Source of the DNA: Actinomycetes bacterium
GTDB lineage: Bacteria; Actinomycetota; Acidimicrobiia; Acidimicrobiales; Bog-793
DNA: 43,820 nucleotides
NCBI GenBank assembly: GCA_021809425.1
Contig: JAKBAA010000022.1
Location: 1-43,820, forward strand
Reading direction: 5' to 3'
Numbering within the stretch: position 1 is the stretch's first letter; each line of letters starts with the position of its first letter. Below the pieces are notes generated by a model. It had not been told where the DNA came from. It saw only the letters and a program-made list of their open reading frames with translations, and did no database searches. Below are positions 32,339 to 40,643 of the stretch, in pieces. Made by a program: the position numbers and the translations under genes.

Positions 32339-32509
32339 GGATCGAGACGCTCCTCTCGAGAAGTACCGTGCTTGCTTCGCCCCGGCTCGCCTCGCACACC
32401 GCGCCTCAGGGCCGGTGGGGGATCCGGGACATCGAACACCTCGTTGACGTACTCGTCACCCGTCGACGACGCAGGCCCCCCGCCTCGGGTGTCGCGCTGG
32501 CCGAGACCG

Positions 32510-32539
32510 TCAGGCGCGGCCGGGACCGCGCTGGCCCAT
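32510..32539 (-). CDS. possible nine-residue leader peptide in the arabinose operon leader
   Basis: ATG at 32539 follows an unusually strong purine run (AGGGGGAGGGGG) and opens a nine-codon frame MGQRGPGRA before TGA. Position in the long leader fits an attenuation-type or coupling peptide, but it may be chance. Confidence 0.2.
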   Translation of the reverse strand: MGQRGPGRA

Positions 32540-32672
32540 CACCCCCTCCCCCTTGCATCCTCGACGCCGGTCGCCTGACCTGCGCGCTGGGGGCCGACGT
32601 GTGCGCACCGCGCTCCTCGCGGCGCTGCGCTGACCGTCGCCGCCCGTCGGGCGACGAGATCATCGCACCCCA

Positions 32673-32686
32673 TGTTCACGCTCACA
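32673..32686 (-). promoter_or_regulatory. putative LacI-family operator
   Basis: The minus strand reads TGTGAGCGTGAACA, an imperfect palindrome with the central CG and TGT/ACA ends typical of LacI-family sites (TGTnnnCGnnnACA). It overlaps the -10 element of the arabinose promoter and lies 40-55 bases after the end of the lacI-like gene, so repression of the arabinose operon by that protein is likely. Confidence 0.55.
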
Positions 32687-32714
32687 CTAACGCGTCGAGC
32701 TTCCCGATTGTCAA
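32684..32714 (-). promoter_or_regulatory. arabinose operon promoter
   Basis: A perfect TTGACA (minus strand, 32714-32709) is followed after 18 bases by TTAGTG or after 19 by TAGTGT (32690-32684). This is the best sigma-70-type -35 box in the window. Confidence 0.55.
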
Positions 32715-32727
32715 GAATAGCCCGGCA

Positions 32728-33711
32728 CTACGGGCGGCGGGCCGTGCTGGCGCGTACGACGAGGAAGGGCGGGATGACGATGCGCACCGCGTCGCGAGCG
32801 CCGCTCTCGACCTGGTGGACGAGGAGGTCGAGGCTCCGCTGGCCGACCTCGTCGAAGTCCTGGCGGACGGTCGTGAGGGGCGGGTTGAGGTAGGCCGACT
32901 CGGCGCTGTCGTCGAAGCCGACCACGCTGACCTCGTCAGGCACCCGCCGCCCGTGCTCGTACAGGGCACGCAGCAGGCCGAGGGCCATGTGGTCGTTGCC
33001 GGCGAACACGGCGGTCGCCTCGCCCATTCGGGCGAGGGCCTTGCCGGCCTCGTAGCCCGAGCGCGCCGTCCAGTCGCCGGCGAGCGGCGGCGGCGCCTCG
33101 GCGCCGGCGGCCTCGAGGGCGGAGCGCCAGCCGGACGACCTCGCCCGGGCCTCGAGCCACTCACCCGGACCGGCGACGTGGAAGACGGTCCGGTGGCCGA
33201 GCCCGAGCAGGTGCTGGGTGGCGAGGCGGGCGCCGGTGCGCTGATCGACGGTGACGACCGGGAGGGGGGCGTCCGGGTCGCCCTCGACGACGACGATGGG
33301 CACGTCGACGCCGAGGGCGGTGAGGGCGGCGGCGTCCCAGGCGAGCGGGGCGATGAGGACGATCCCGGCGACGGACTGGGCCACCAGGCGGTGCACCGCC
33401 TCGTCGACCGAGGCGCGGTCGATCGAGCGCAGGCTGGCCACGCTCACCACGTAGCCGCGTGCCCGAGCGGCCCGCTCGACCCCGTAGAGGGTGGCGACCG
33501 GGCCGAAGAAGGTGGTGTCCAGGGTGACGACGCCGAGCGTCTGGGTGCGCCCGGTGACGAGCGCCCGGGCGGCGAGGTTGGGCCGGTACCCGAGCTGCTC
33601 GATGGCGGCGAGGACGCGAAGGCGCGTGCTGTCCTTCACGCGGGGGTGGTCGTGGAGCACCCGCGAGACGGTCTGGTGGGACACGCCGGCGAGCCTCGCC
33701 ACGTCGGTCAT
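32728..33711 (-). CDS. LacI family transcriptional regulator
   Basis: 327 residues from ATG; a GTG at 33798 would add 29 low-complexity residues. The HTH begins at once (TMTDVARLAGVSHQTVSRVL, hinge YRPNLAARALVTGRTQTLGV), followed by a sugar-binding-protein-like core (GVERAARARGYVVSVASL, VAGIVLIAPLAWD, AVFAGNDHMALGLLRAL, VSVVGFDDSAESAYLNPPL). Last gene of the AI-2E/transpeptidase/galT/galK run and directly upstream of the arabinose promoter. Likely repressor of the arabinose/transport operon with the sugar as inducer. Confidence 0.92.
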   Translation of the reverse strand: MTDVARLAGVSHQTVSRVLHDHPRVKDSTRLRVLAAIEQLGYRPNLAARALVTGRTQTLGVVTLDTTFFGPVATLYGVERAARARGYVVSVASLRSIDRASVDEAVHRLVAQSVAGIVLIAPLAWDAAALTALGVDVPIVVVEGDPDAPLPVVTVDQRTGARLATQHLLGLGHRTVFHVAGPGEWLEARARSSGWRSALEAAGAEAPPPLAGDWTARSGYEAGKALARMGEATAVFAGNDHMALGLLRALYEHGRRVPDEVSVVGFDDSAESAYLNPPLTTVRQDFDEVGQRSLDLLVHQVESGARDAVRIVIPPFLVVRASTARRP

Positions 33712-33809
33712 GGTGGGCGGGCGGCCGGTGGCCGGGAGCGCCGCAGCCGGGCCGGCGGCTGCGGCCAGGCAGGTGGTGCGGGCGGCGTCCCCCGTCACGG
33801 CGCGGCGGC

Positions 33810-34985
33810 TCAGCGGAGGCGGGCGGCGCCGCCGGCGGCGGCGACCGGGCTGGTCGAGGGGGTCGGCAGGCCGGCGGCGGCGAAGGCGTCGGCGACGGCC
33901 CGCCCCAGCGGGCCGGCGAGACCGGCCGGCGCGAGGGCGAGGACGGCGCCCCCGAACCCGCCGCCGGTCATGCGGGCACCGAGCGCGCCGCTGGCGAGGG
34001 CGGTGTCGACGGCGAGGTCGAGGGCGGCCGAGGAAACCTCGAAGTCGTCCCGCAGCGAGCGGTGGCCCTCCGAGAGGACCGGCCCGATCGCCTCCGGCCG
34101 GCCGGCGTCGAGCAGGGTCACCACCTCGAGGACGCGGGCGTCCTCGGTGACCACGTGCCGGGCGCGCCGGCGCGTGGTCGGGTCGGACAGCTCGGCGAGC
34201 GCAGCGTCGAGCTCGTCGGGGCCGACGTCGCGCAGCGCGGCGACCCCGAGCTGGGCTGCCGCCCGGCGGCAGTCGTCCCGGCGATCGCCGTACGCCGAGC
34301 CGGCGAGGGTGCGCGGGGTGTTCGTGTTGACGAGCAGCAGCTCGAGGCCGGCCGCCGACAGCGGGAGCGCCACGTGCCGGGCCTCGAGCGAGCGCGTGTC
34401 GAGGAACAGGGCGTGCCCGACCGTGCAGCACAGCGACGCCATCTGGTCCATGAGGCCGGTCGGCACGCCGACGTAGTCGTTCTCCGCCCGCCGCGCCGCC
34501 GTGGCGAGCTCGCGCCGGGTGGCCGTCAGGCCGAACAGGTCGTGCAGGGCGAGCGCCACGGCACACTCGACCGCCGCCGACGACGACAGGCCGGCGCCGA
34601 TGGGCACGTCGCTGTCGAGGTAGATGTCGGCACCACCCGCCGGCAGCCCGCCCGGTGCATGGTCGAGCGCCCAGGCGACGCCGTGGACGTAGGCGAACCA
34701 GTCGCGCCCGGCACCCGGCGCCAGCTCGGCGCGGCGGACCTCGAACACCGGGGCTCGGGGACCGTCGCCGGCTCGCTGGGCCGACGCCACCCGCAGCCGG
34801 TCGTCGTCTCGCCGGGCGACGGCGGCCCGGGCCGACCAGCCGAGGGCGAAGGGGAGCACGAAGCCGTCGTTGAAGTCGGTGAACTCGCCGATCAGGTTGG
34901 CGCGCCCGGGCGCCGACCACAGGCCTTCGGCCGGCCGCCCGAACACGCGGCGGAACCCGTCGAGGGCGGTCTCGGGGTCGGTCAT
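33810..34985 (-). CDS. galK: galactokinase
   Basis: 391 residues. GHMP kinase motifs: GRANLIGEFTDFNDGFVLPF near residue 27, PIGAGLSSSAAVECAVAL for ATP binding, and MTGGGFGGAVLAL. The sugar-binding segment reads GEFTDFN where most galactokinases have GEHTDYN; aromatic residues at this position occur in actinobacterial relatives, from memory. Catalyses galactose to galactose 1-phosphate. ATG overlaps the galT stop by four bases. Confidence 0.93.
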   Translation of the reverse strand: MTDPETALDGFRRVFGRPAEGLWSAPGRANLIGEFTDFNDGFVLPFALGWSARAAVARRDDDRLRVASAQRAGDGPRAPVFEVRRAELAPGAGRDWFAYVHGVAWALDHAPGGLPAGGADIYLDSDVPIGAGLSSSAAVECAVALALHDLFGLTATRRELATAARRAENDYVGVPTGLMDQMASLCCTVGHALFLDTRSLEARHVALPLSAAGLELLLVNTNTPRTLAGSAYGDRRDDCRRAAAQLGVAALRDVGPDELDAALAELSDPTTRRRARHVVTEDARVLEVVTLLDAGRPEAIGPVLSEGHRSLRDDFEVSSAALDLAVDTALASGALGARMTGGGFGGAVLALAPAGLAGPLGRAVADAFAAAGLPTPSTSPVAAAGGAARLR

Positions 34986-36088
34986 CGGGCCACGGCGCGC
35001 AGCCGCCCGGCGGCGGCCTCCGGGGGGATGTCGTTGGCGAAGGCATCCATCCCGGACTCGGTCCCGGCCAGGTACTTGAGCTTCTCGTCGGCACGCCGGA
35101 TGGTGAACAGCTCGAGGTGCAGGGCGAGCTCGTCGTGCCCCACCCCGGCGGGTGCCTGGTGCCACCCGGCGATGTACGGGGCAGGGGTGGCGAAGAGCCG
35201 GTCGAAGCGGGCGAGCAGGTCGAGGTAGAGGGGCGGGAACAGGGCGCGCTCGTCGTCGTCGAGCGCCAGCAGGTCCGGCACGCGCCGGCGAGGGTAGAGG
35301 TGGACCTCGTAGGGCCAGCGGGCGGCGTGGGGGACGAACGCCGTCCAGGCGTCGTTCTCGGCGACGAGGCGCCGGCCGTCGTGCAGCTCGGCGGCGAGGA
35401 CGTCGTCGAACAGGTTGCGCCCGGTGCGGCGGGCGTGGTCGCGCACCGAGGCGAGGACGCGGGCGGTGCGCGCGGTGACGAAGGGGAACGCGTAGATCTG
35501 GCCGTGCGGGTGGTCGAGGGTGACCCCGATCTCGCTGCCACGGTTCTCGAAGCAGAACACCTGGGTCACGCTCGGCAGCGCCGACAGCTCGGCCGTCCGG
35601 TCGGTCCACGCGGCGAGGACGAGGCCGGCAGCGTCGGGGGTGAGGTCGGCGAAGGAGGCGTCGTGGTGCGGGGTGAACACGACCACCTCGCAGCGCCCGA
35701 CGCCCGGCCGGGTGGCGAGCAGGCCGCCGGCGCGCCCGGCGCGCCCGGCGACGCTCGTGGCGGTGGCGTCGGACAGCGACGGGAACCGGTTGTCGAAGAC
35801 GACCACGTGGTAGTCCTCGGCGGGGATCTCGGTCGGGTGCCCGGGCCGGGAGGGGCAGAGCGGGCAGTCCTCCCGGGCCGGGCGGTAGGTGCGCTCCTGG
35901 CGGTGGGCCGCCACGACCACCCAGGTGTCGAGCAGCGGGTCGTAGCGAAGCTCCGACGCCGTCCGGACGGGGGAGAGGGGCCGCTCGTCACGGGCGTCCC
36001 TCACCGGCCCGCCGGGCGGGTCGTAGTAGTGGAGCTGCCGGCCGTCGGCGAGCGTGGTGTCGGTTCGTCGCCACGGCTCGCCACCCAT
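34982..36088 (-). CDS. galT: galactose-1-phosphate uridylyltransferase
   Basis: 368 residues. The active-site HPHGQ is present in GVTLDHPHGQIYAFPF, the zinc cysteines in DCPLCPSRPGHPTEIP, and the N-terminal LRYDPLLDTWVVVAAHRQER is typical. It exchanges UDP-glucose and galactose 1-phosphate in the Leloir pathway. The start ATG is two bases from the end of the L,D-transpeptidase gene. No galE is in the window. Confidence 0.94.
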   Translation of the reverse strand: MGGEPWRRTDTTLADGRQLHYYDPPGGPVRDARDERPLSPVRTASELRYDPLLDTWVVVAAHRQERTYRPAREDCPLCPSRPGHPTEIPAEDYHVVVFDNRFPSLSDATATSVAGRAGRAGGLLATRPGVGRCEVVVFTPHHDASFADLTPDAAGLVLAAWTDRTAELSALPSVTQVFCFENRGSEIGVTLDHPHGQIYAFPFVTARTARVLASVRDHARRTGRNLFDDVLAAELHDGRRLVAENDAWTAFVPHAARWPYEVHLYPRRRVPDLLALDDDERALFPPLYLDLLARFDRLFATPAPYIAGWHQAPAGVGHDELALHLELFTIRRADEKLKYLAGTESGMDAFANDIPPEAAAGRLRAVAR

Positions 36089-36090
36089 CG

Positions 36091-37320
36091 TCAGCCTTCG
36101 ACGGTGACGACCGTCCCGAGGCGCAGGTAGGGCCAGGCCGTCTCGGCGGCGGTGTACGGCGTCTCGATGCAGCCGAGGCTCTGCGGGTAGCCGTAGGCGG
36201 CCCGGCCGATGTAGTGGACGGCGTCGCCGCCGTTGAAGTAGGCGACCCACGACACCGGGTCGGCGTAGTGGGTGCCCCACGGGTTGGTCCCCTGCATCAC
36301 CTGGCTGGCGAGGCGCTCGTAGACGAGGAAGCTGCCGTTTGCGGTCGGTGACTGGGGGATGCCGGTGTTGGCGAGGGTGTGCACCACGACGTGGCCGTTG
36401 TCGTACACGGTGAGGGTCTCGGGCTGCTGCTGGTCGGCCAGCGCGTACGTGTAGCCGCCCGGCTGCTGGTTGGCGGCCGGGTCACCGGCGGCGGCCGCCA
36501 GGGCCCGCCAGGTCGGGGCGTCGAGGATGCCGGTCATCGCCAGCCCGTGGACGCGCTGGAACGAGATGACGGCGCCGCGCAGCAGCACCCCACCGTCGGC
36601 GCCCCCGAGCAGCGCCCGCAGCGGCGCAGGCGCCCAAGCGGCGGCGGCGAGGCGCGGGGCGGCGGCCCCGTAGAAGGCGCCGGCCAGCGTGGCCGGGGTG
36701 GCCGCCGAGGCGGTCGCCGCGGTCAGGTGCCCACCGGTCGCCGGTACGAGGGTCGCCGGCAGGTAGTCCAGCGCCGCCAGGGCCGCCTCGGCCCCGGTCT
36801 GGGTACCGCCGCGGGTCGAGAACTGCAGCTGCGCCGGCTGCGCAAGGGTGGCACCCGAGCTCGACCGGATGCCACCGCGACCACCGGGGAGGCGGACCGT
36901 GAAGGTGTTCCCCGGGGCGAACGACCCGACCGGCCGGTAGACGAGCTCGCCGGCGTCGCGCGCCCAGGTCCCGGGCACGGACGGCGAGAGCTGGGGGAGC
37001 GGCGTCGTCGCCGACAGCGGCTGGGAGAAGCGCAGCACGAGGGGTGCCGTCCCCGCCACGCCGCTGCCGCTCGGGGTGGTCGACAGCAGCCGGAAGCTGC
37101 CCGGCGTGCCCGTCGAGGTGCCCTTGGCGGGGGTGGTGGTGGCCGTCGGTGGCTTGCCGGTGGAGGCGGCGGGGCGCCTGGCGCCGCCGGCGGGCGACGC
37201 CGCCCCGGCCGGGGTCACCGGGAGGGCGAGGGCGGCCGTGCCGGCCAGCGCGAGCGCGGCCGTGCCGGCGAGGGCGACGGCGGTGGCGCGTGCCGTCCGG
37301 CGTCGTCGGGGGTCGTTCAT
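36091..37320 (-). CDS. L,D-transpeptidase (YkuD) with Ig-like and peptidoglycan-binding modules
   Basis: 409 residues. A Sec signal peptide (about 10-40) is followed by a low-complexity Thr/Ala stretch, an Ig-like segment (VLRFSQPLSATTPLPQLSPS to LQFSTRGG, about 90-170), a peptidoglycan-binding-like repeat (ISFQRVHGLAMTGILDAPTW, about 245-275) and the YkuD domain (about 290-409). The catalytic signature HYIGR-x9-SLGC-I/V is present with the nucleophilic cysteine in YPQSLGCIE. It would form 3-3 crosslinks in peptidoglycan outside the membrane. Overlaps the AI-2E gene stop by four bases. Confidence 0.9.
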   Translation of the reverse strand: MNDPRRRRTARATAVALAGTAALALAGTAALALPVTPAGAASPAGGARRPAASTGKPPTATTTPAKGTSTGTPGSFRLLSTTPSGSGVAGTAPLVLRFSQPLSATTPLPQLSPSVPGTWARDAGELVYRPVGSFAPGNTFTVRLPGGRGGIRSSSGATLAQPAQLQFSTRGGTQTGAEAALAALDYLPATLVPATGGHLTAATASAATPATLAGAFYGAAAPRLAAAAWAPAPLRALLGGADGGVLLRGAVISFQRVHGLAMTGILDAPTWRALAAAAGDPAANQQPGGYTYALADQQQPETLTVYDNGHVVVHTLANTGIPQSPTANGSFLVYERLASQVMQGTNPWGTHYADPVSWVAYFNGGDAVHYIGRAAYGYPQSLGCIETPYTAAETAWPYLRLGTVVTVEG

Positions 37321-38504
37321 GATCGGTTCATCCTCGGCAAGGCGATCTCCTCGATGAGTAGGTAGATGGTAGCGGCGCTCGGGATGGCGATGAGCGCCCC
37401 GATCAGGCCGAGCAGGGCGCCGCCGATGAGGGTGGCGATGATGGTCAGCCCGGGCGAGATCCGCACGGTGTGGCCCATGACGCGCGGCGTGAGGAGGTAG
37501 TCCTCGAAGAACCGGTAGGCGAGGTAGAAGGCGGCGGTGGCGACGGCGATCGGCAGCCCCTTCGTCAGGGCGACGAGGGAGACGACGATGCCGCCGACGG
37601 TCGAGCCGACGACCGGGACGAGGTCGAGGAGGGCCACGAAGAGGGCCAGCAGGAACGGGTAGGGGACGCCGAACGCCGCCAGCCAGACGTAGGTGCCGAT
37701 CCCGGCGACGAACGACGTGAGGAGGTTGCCGAGCACGAAGCCGCCGACGCGGGCGAACGTCTCCTCGGTGAGCGCCCGGGCCCGCTCGCGCCGGCTGAGC
37801 GGGACGAGGCCGAGCCAGAGGCGCTTGACGGCGGGGAGGGCGACCAGGAAGTAGATGGTGAGCACCACCGTGCTGATCGTCGCGGTGGCCGCCCCGAGGA
37901 GGGCCTTGCCGGCGCCGAGCGCCCCGCCCTCGATCGACAGCTTGAGCTTGGCGGCCTTGGACCCCTGCAGGTAGCTCGTGAGGTGGAACCGCTTGACCAG
38001 GCTGCCGAGGAACCCGTGGCCGTGGAGGATGTCGCGGCGGTACCGCGGATAGTTGGTCGACAGCAGCTTGGCCTCGTGGCTGATCGGGGGCACCGCCGCC
38101 GCCACGAACCCGCCGATGACGAGGAGGGTGCCGATGACGATGACCAGCACGGCGAGGCCCCGGCCGACCCCGTGGCGGGTGAGCCAGGTGACGATCGGCT
38201 CGAGGCCGACCGCCAGGAACAGGGCGACGCCGAGGTAGACGAGGACGCTGCCGACGTCGATGACGGCGCGCAGGAGGAGGTAGGCGACGGCCACCCCGAG
38301 CGCGCCGGTGAGGCCCCAGTAGAACGGCGTCCGACGGCTGAACGGACGCCCGGACGCAGCCACCTCGACGTCGGCACCGGGCGGCAGGATGAGACCGGCC
38401 GGCGTGACGGGGGCGACGACCGGGTCGGGGTCGCCCGGCGGGGTCGGGACGGCGCCAGCGGCCGCTGCGTCACCTTCGGGCGGCGGGGCCGCCGACCTCA
38501 CCAT
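37317..38504 (-). CDS. AI-2E family transporter (PerM/YdiK-like membrane protein)
   Basis: 395 residues from ATG; the frame is open further upstream and the start is not secured by a clear ribosome-binding site (GGAGGAG lies about 35 bases upstream). About eight hydrophobic segments, with the family pattern LFLAVGLEPIVTWLTRHGVG, LTIYFLVALPAVKRLW, FGVPYPFLLALFVALLDLVP and VVGSTVGGIVVSL. Despite the name, few members are shown to move autoinducer-2; some are Na+/H+ antiporters or permeases. It heads a co-directional run to lacI. Confidence 0.88.
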   Translation of the reverse strand: MVRSAAPPPEGDAAAAGAVPTPPGDPDPVVAPVTPAGLILPPGADVEVAASGRPFSRRTPFYWGLTGALGVAVAYLLLRAVIDVGSVLVYLGVALFLAVGLEPIVTWLTRHGVGRGLAVLVIVIGTLLVIGGFVAAAVPPISHEAKLLSTNYPRYRRDILHGHGFLGSLVKRFHLTSYLQGSKAAKLKLSIEGGALGAGKALLGAATATISTVVLTIYFLVALPAVKRLWLGLVPLSRRERARALTEETFARVGGFVLGNLLTSFVAGIGTYVWLAAFGVPYPFLLALFVALLDLVPVVGSTVGGIVVSLVALTKGLPIAVATAAFYLAYRFFEDYLLTPRVMGHTVRISPGLTIIATLIGGALLGLIGALIAIPSAATIYLLIEEIALPRMNRS

Positions 38505-38641
38505 CGCCGTGGCCGGCCGGTGGTCTCGATGGCCCCCAATGCTCCTCCTCGGCGCCGTCAGGAGTATGCCCGATCGCGTGAGCAGCATGCCCGATGGCGA
38601 CGCCGGCCCGTGACCCGGCGGGGCCGGCCGCCGGGTTCTGG

Positions 38642-38647
38642 CACGAT
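38642..38647 (+). promoter_or_regulatory. -10-like element before the NDH-2 gene
   Basis: CACGAT ends six bases before the preferred GTG start at 38654. It is a weaker match than the TANNNT elements elsewhere but has the same spacing. Confidence 0.3.
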
Positions 38648-38653
38648 GGGCGG

Positions 38654-39943
38654 GTGATCGAGCAGGAGCCGGTGGCGGCCCGACGTCGCCCGCGGCCACG
38701 CGTCGTGGTGCTCGGGGCCGGGTTCGGCGGGCTGCACGCCACGCTCGGCCTGGCCGGTGCGACCGTCGACGTGGTCCTCGTGGACCGCGACAACTACCAC
38801 GGGTTCTGGCCGCTCCTCTACCAGGTGGCCACGGCCGGGCTCGCGCCGGAGGACATCGCCCACCCCATCCGGGCCATCGTGGCCCGCCAGGCCAACGTCG
38901 CCGTCCGCCGGGCGCGCGCCACGGCGATCGACCTCGACGAGCGGGTCGTCCAGGTGGACGAGGGGGCGGCGATCCCCTACGACTACCTCGTCGTCGCCGT
39001 CGGGTCGTCGCTGAGCGACTACGGGATCCCCGGGGTCCGCTCGCACGCCTTCGGCCTCAAGACGCTGCCCGAGGCGGTACGGCTGCGCAACCACATCCTC
39101 GGTGCCTTCGAGGCGGCCGACAGCGACCCGGCCGGCGCCCCCGAGGGCCTGCTCACCTTCGTGCTGGCCGGTGGCGGACCGACGGGGGTCGAGATGGCCG
39201 GGGCGCTGGCCGAGCTGATCGGCACGAACCTGGCGGTCGACTTCCCGCACCTCGACGTGTCGGCCGCCCGGGTCGTCGTGCTCGAGGCGACCTCCCGGCT
39301 GCTCAACGGGTTCTCGGCGCGTTCCCAGGCCGAGGCGTACGCGACGCTCGTGGCCCGCGGGGTCGAGGTGCTGCTGGATGCCCCGCTTGCCGAGGTGACC
39401 GAGGCGGGCGTCCGGCTGGTCGACGGCCGTGAGCTCGCCTCGAGGACGGTGGTGTGGACGGCCGGCGTGCGGGCGAACCCGCTCGCCGACAGCTTCGCCA
39501 CCCCGAGGGCCCTGAACGGGACGGTCGAGGTGGAGGCGGACCTGTCGCTGCCCGGCCACCCGGAGGTGTTCGTGATCGGCGACATGGCGCGCCGTGCCGG
39601 CCGGGGCGGGGCGCCGCTGCCACAGCTGGCGCAGGTCGCCATCCAGGGTGGCCGCCACGCGGCACGGTCCATCGGGCAACGCCTCGAGGGGCGGCCGACG
39701 CGACCGTTCCGTTACCACAACCACGGGATCATGGCGACGATCGGCCGCCGGTCCGCCGTGGCCGAGCTGCCCGGGGGGCTCACGCTGCGCGGGACGCTCG
39801 GCTGGCTGTCGTGGCTGGGTGTCCACCTCGTCTTCCTCGTCGGCTTCCGGAACCGGGTCGTGGTCCTGTTCAACTGGGCCTGGAACTACCTGACGTGGGA
39901 CCGTGCGAGCCGGGTGCTGCTCGAGGAGGGCGACGATGGGTGA
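38654..39943 (+). CDS. type II NADH dehydrogenase (NDH-2)
   Basis: 429 residues from GTG; an ATG at 38594 would add 20 residues not typical of the family. Two Rossmann motifs: FAD site RVVVLGAGFGGLHATLGL near the N-terminus and NADH site FVLAGGGPTGVEMAGALAEL. Further FAD-binding VFVIGDMAR and quinone-proximal LPQLAQVAIQGGRHAARSI are present, and the amphipathic C-terminus with WLSWLGVHLVFLVGFRNRVV anchors the enzyme at the membrane. It transfers electrons from NADH to quinone without proton pumping. Overlaps the zinc-finger gene by eight bases. Confidence 0.93.
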   Translation: MIEQEPVAARRRPRPRVVVLGAGFGGLHATLGLAGATVDVVLVDRDNYHGFWPLLYQVATAGLAPEDIAHPIRAIVARQANVAVRRARATAIDLDERVVQVDEGAAIPYDYLVVAVGSSLSDYGIPGVRSHAFGLKTLPEAVRLRNHILGAFEAADSDPAGAPEGLLTFVLAGGGPTGVEMAGALAELIGTNLAVDFPHLDVSAARVVVLEATSRLLNGFSARSQAEAYATLVARGVEVLLDAPLAEVTEAGVRLVDGRELASRTVVWTAGVRANPLADSFATPRALNGTVEVEADLSLPGHPEVFVIGDMARRAGRGGAPLPQLAQVAIQGGRHAARSIGQRLEGRPTRPFRYHNHGIMATIGRRSAVAELPGGLTLRGTLGWLSWLGVHLVFLVGFRNRVVVLFNWAWNYLTWDRASRVLLEEGDDG

Positions 39944-40151
39944 CGAGGGGGCGGCCGACGAGGCGGCGGTCGAGGCCGAGCAGCTGGCGGACCGGCTCGG
40001 GTCCGACCTGGCCGCCCTCGAGGCGGCGCTCGGACGGGTGGAGGACGGCAGCTACGGGCGCTGCGAGGTGTGCGGCGAGGACATCGGGGACGAGGTGCTC
40101 GCCGAGGCGCCGGCGGCGGTGCGCTGCCACCGGCACGGCGTCACCGGCTGA
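39936..40151 (+). CDS. small DksA/TraR-type zinc-finger protein
   Basis: 71 residues. An acidic helical N-terminal half (AVEAEQLADRLGSDLAALEA) leads to SYGRCEVCGEDIGDEVLAEA and AAVRCHRHG. The zinc site is C-x2-C...C-x2-H, so the fourth ligand is His instead of Cys. Family members bind in the RNA polymerase secondary channel or act as small regulators; this one is shorter than DksA. Start ATG lies inside the end of the NDH-2 gene, implying translational coupling. Confidence 0.8.
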   Translation: MGDEGAADEAAVEAEQLADRLGSDLAALEAALGRVEDGSYGRCEVCGEDIGDEVLAEAPAAVRCHRHGVTG

Positions 40152-40153
40152 GC

Positions 40154-40190
40154 CCCCCCGGCACGCCGGCCGGGGCCGGCGGCCGGGGGG
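40154..40190. terminator. bidirectional hairpin between zinc-finger gene and sodN
   Basis: CCCCCCGG (40154-40161) pairs with CCGGGGGG (40183-40190), with an inner GCCGGC/GCCGGC stem (40165-40170, 40175-40180). It lies in the 50-base gap between two convergent genes and can serve both. Confidence 0.6.
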
Positions 40191-40201
40191 CGACCCGGCG
40201 C

Positions 40202-40621
40202 TCAGGCCTTCTTCGTCTCCCAGAAGATCCGGTCGATCTCGGCGATCTCCTGCAGCAGTCGGTCGGCGACGGCGACGTCGGTCGTCTTCTTCGCCTCGCC
40301 GGCCGACTTCGTGGCCTTCCAGAACAGCTCGTGGAGGTTGGGGTGCTTCTCGAGGTGCTCCGGCTTGAAGTAGTCGGTCCACAGGACCCAGAGGTGGTGC
40401 TTGCAGAGCTCGGCCCGCTCCTCCTTGATGAAGAGGGCACGCGTCTTGAAGTCGTGGTCGGAGGAGCCGACGTACTTCTCCATGATCCCCTTGATCGACT
40501 CCGCCTCGATGCGCGCCTGCGCCGGGTCGTAGACGCCGCAGGGAAGGTCGCAGTGGGCGTGGACGACGGTCGCCGGCGAGAGCCGGTCGACGAGGGTGAG
40601 CAGGCGTGAGGTGAGGGCCAT
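40202..40621 (-). CDS. sodN: nickel superoxide dismutase precursor
   Basis: 139 residues with AAGGAG seven bases before the ATG. A 22-residue propeptide (MALTSRLLTLVDRLSPATVV then HA) precedes the nickel hook HCDLPCGVYDP, in which the new N-terminal His and the two Cys bind nickel after cleavage. The rest is the four-helix bundle typical of NiSOD (ARIEAESIKGIMEKYVGSSD, FKTRALFIKEERAELCKHH). It dismutates superoxide; family enzymes are hexameric. The divergent gene next to it encodes the probable propeptide peptidase. Confidence 0.96.
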   Translation of the reverse strand: MALTSRLLTLVDRLSPATVVHAHCDLPCGVYDPAQARIEAESIKGIMEKYVGSSDHDFKTRALFIKEERAELCKHHLWVLWTDYFKPEHLEKHPNLHELFWKATKSAGEAKKTTDVAVADRLLQEIAEIDRIFWETKKA

Positions 40622-40643
40622 CGAACATCTCCTTGTGTCGCTC

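Larger units (their letters stand above)
32339..32727 (-). promoter_or_regulatory. 389-base control region and long leader of the arabinose operon
   Basis: No protein gene of normal size is seen. The promoter and LacI-type operator are at its upstream end (32673-32714), leaving a leader of about 340 bases before the binding-protein ATG. The leader contains a CGTCGCC/GGCGACG hairpin near 32640-32660 and a possible short leader ORF at 32510-32539. No known riboswitch was recognised. Confidence 0.45.

Noticed and set aside
33712-35541. Possible large N-terminal extension of the LacI regulator
   Set aside because: This stretch is an out-of-frame shadow of galK and galT, both of which have full motifs; the LacI HTH starts at the ATG at 33711.
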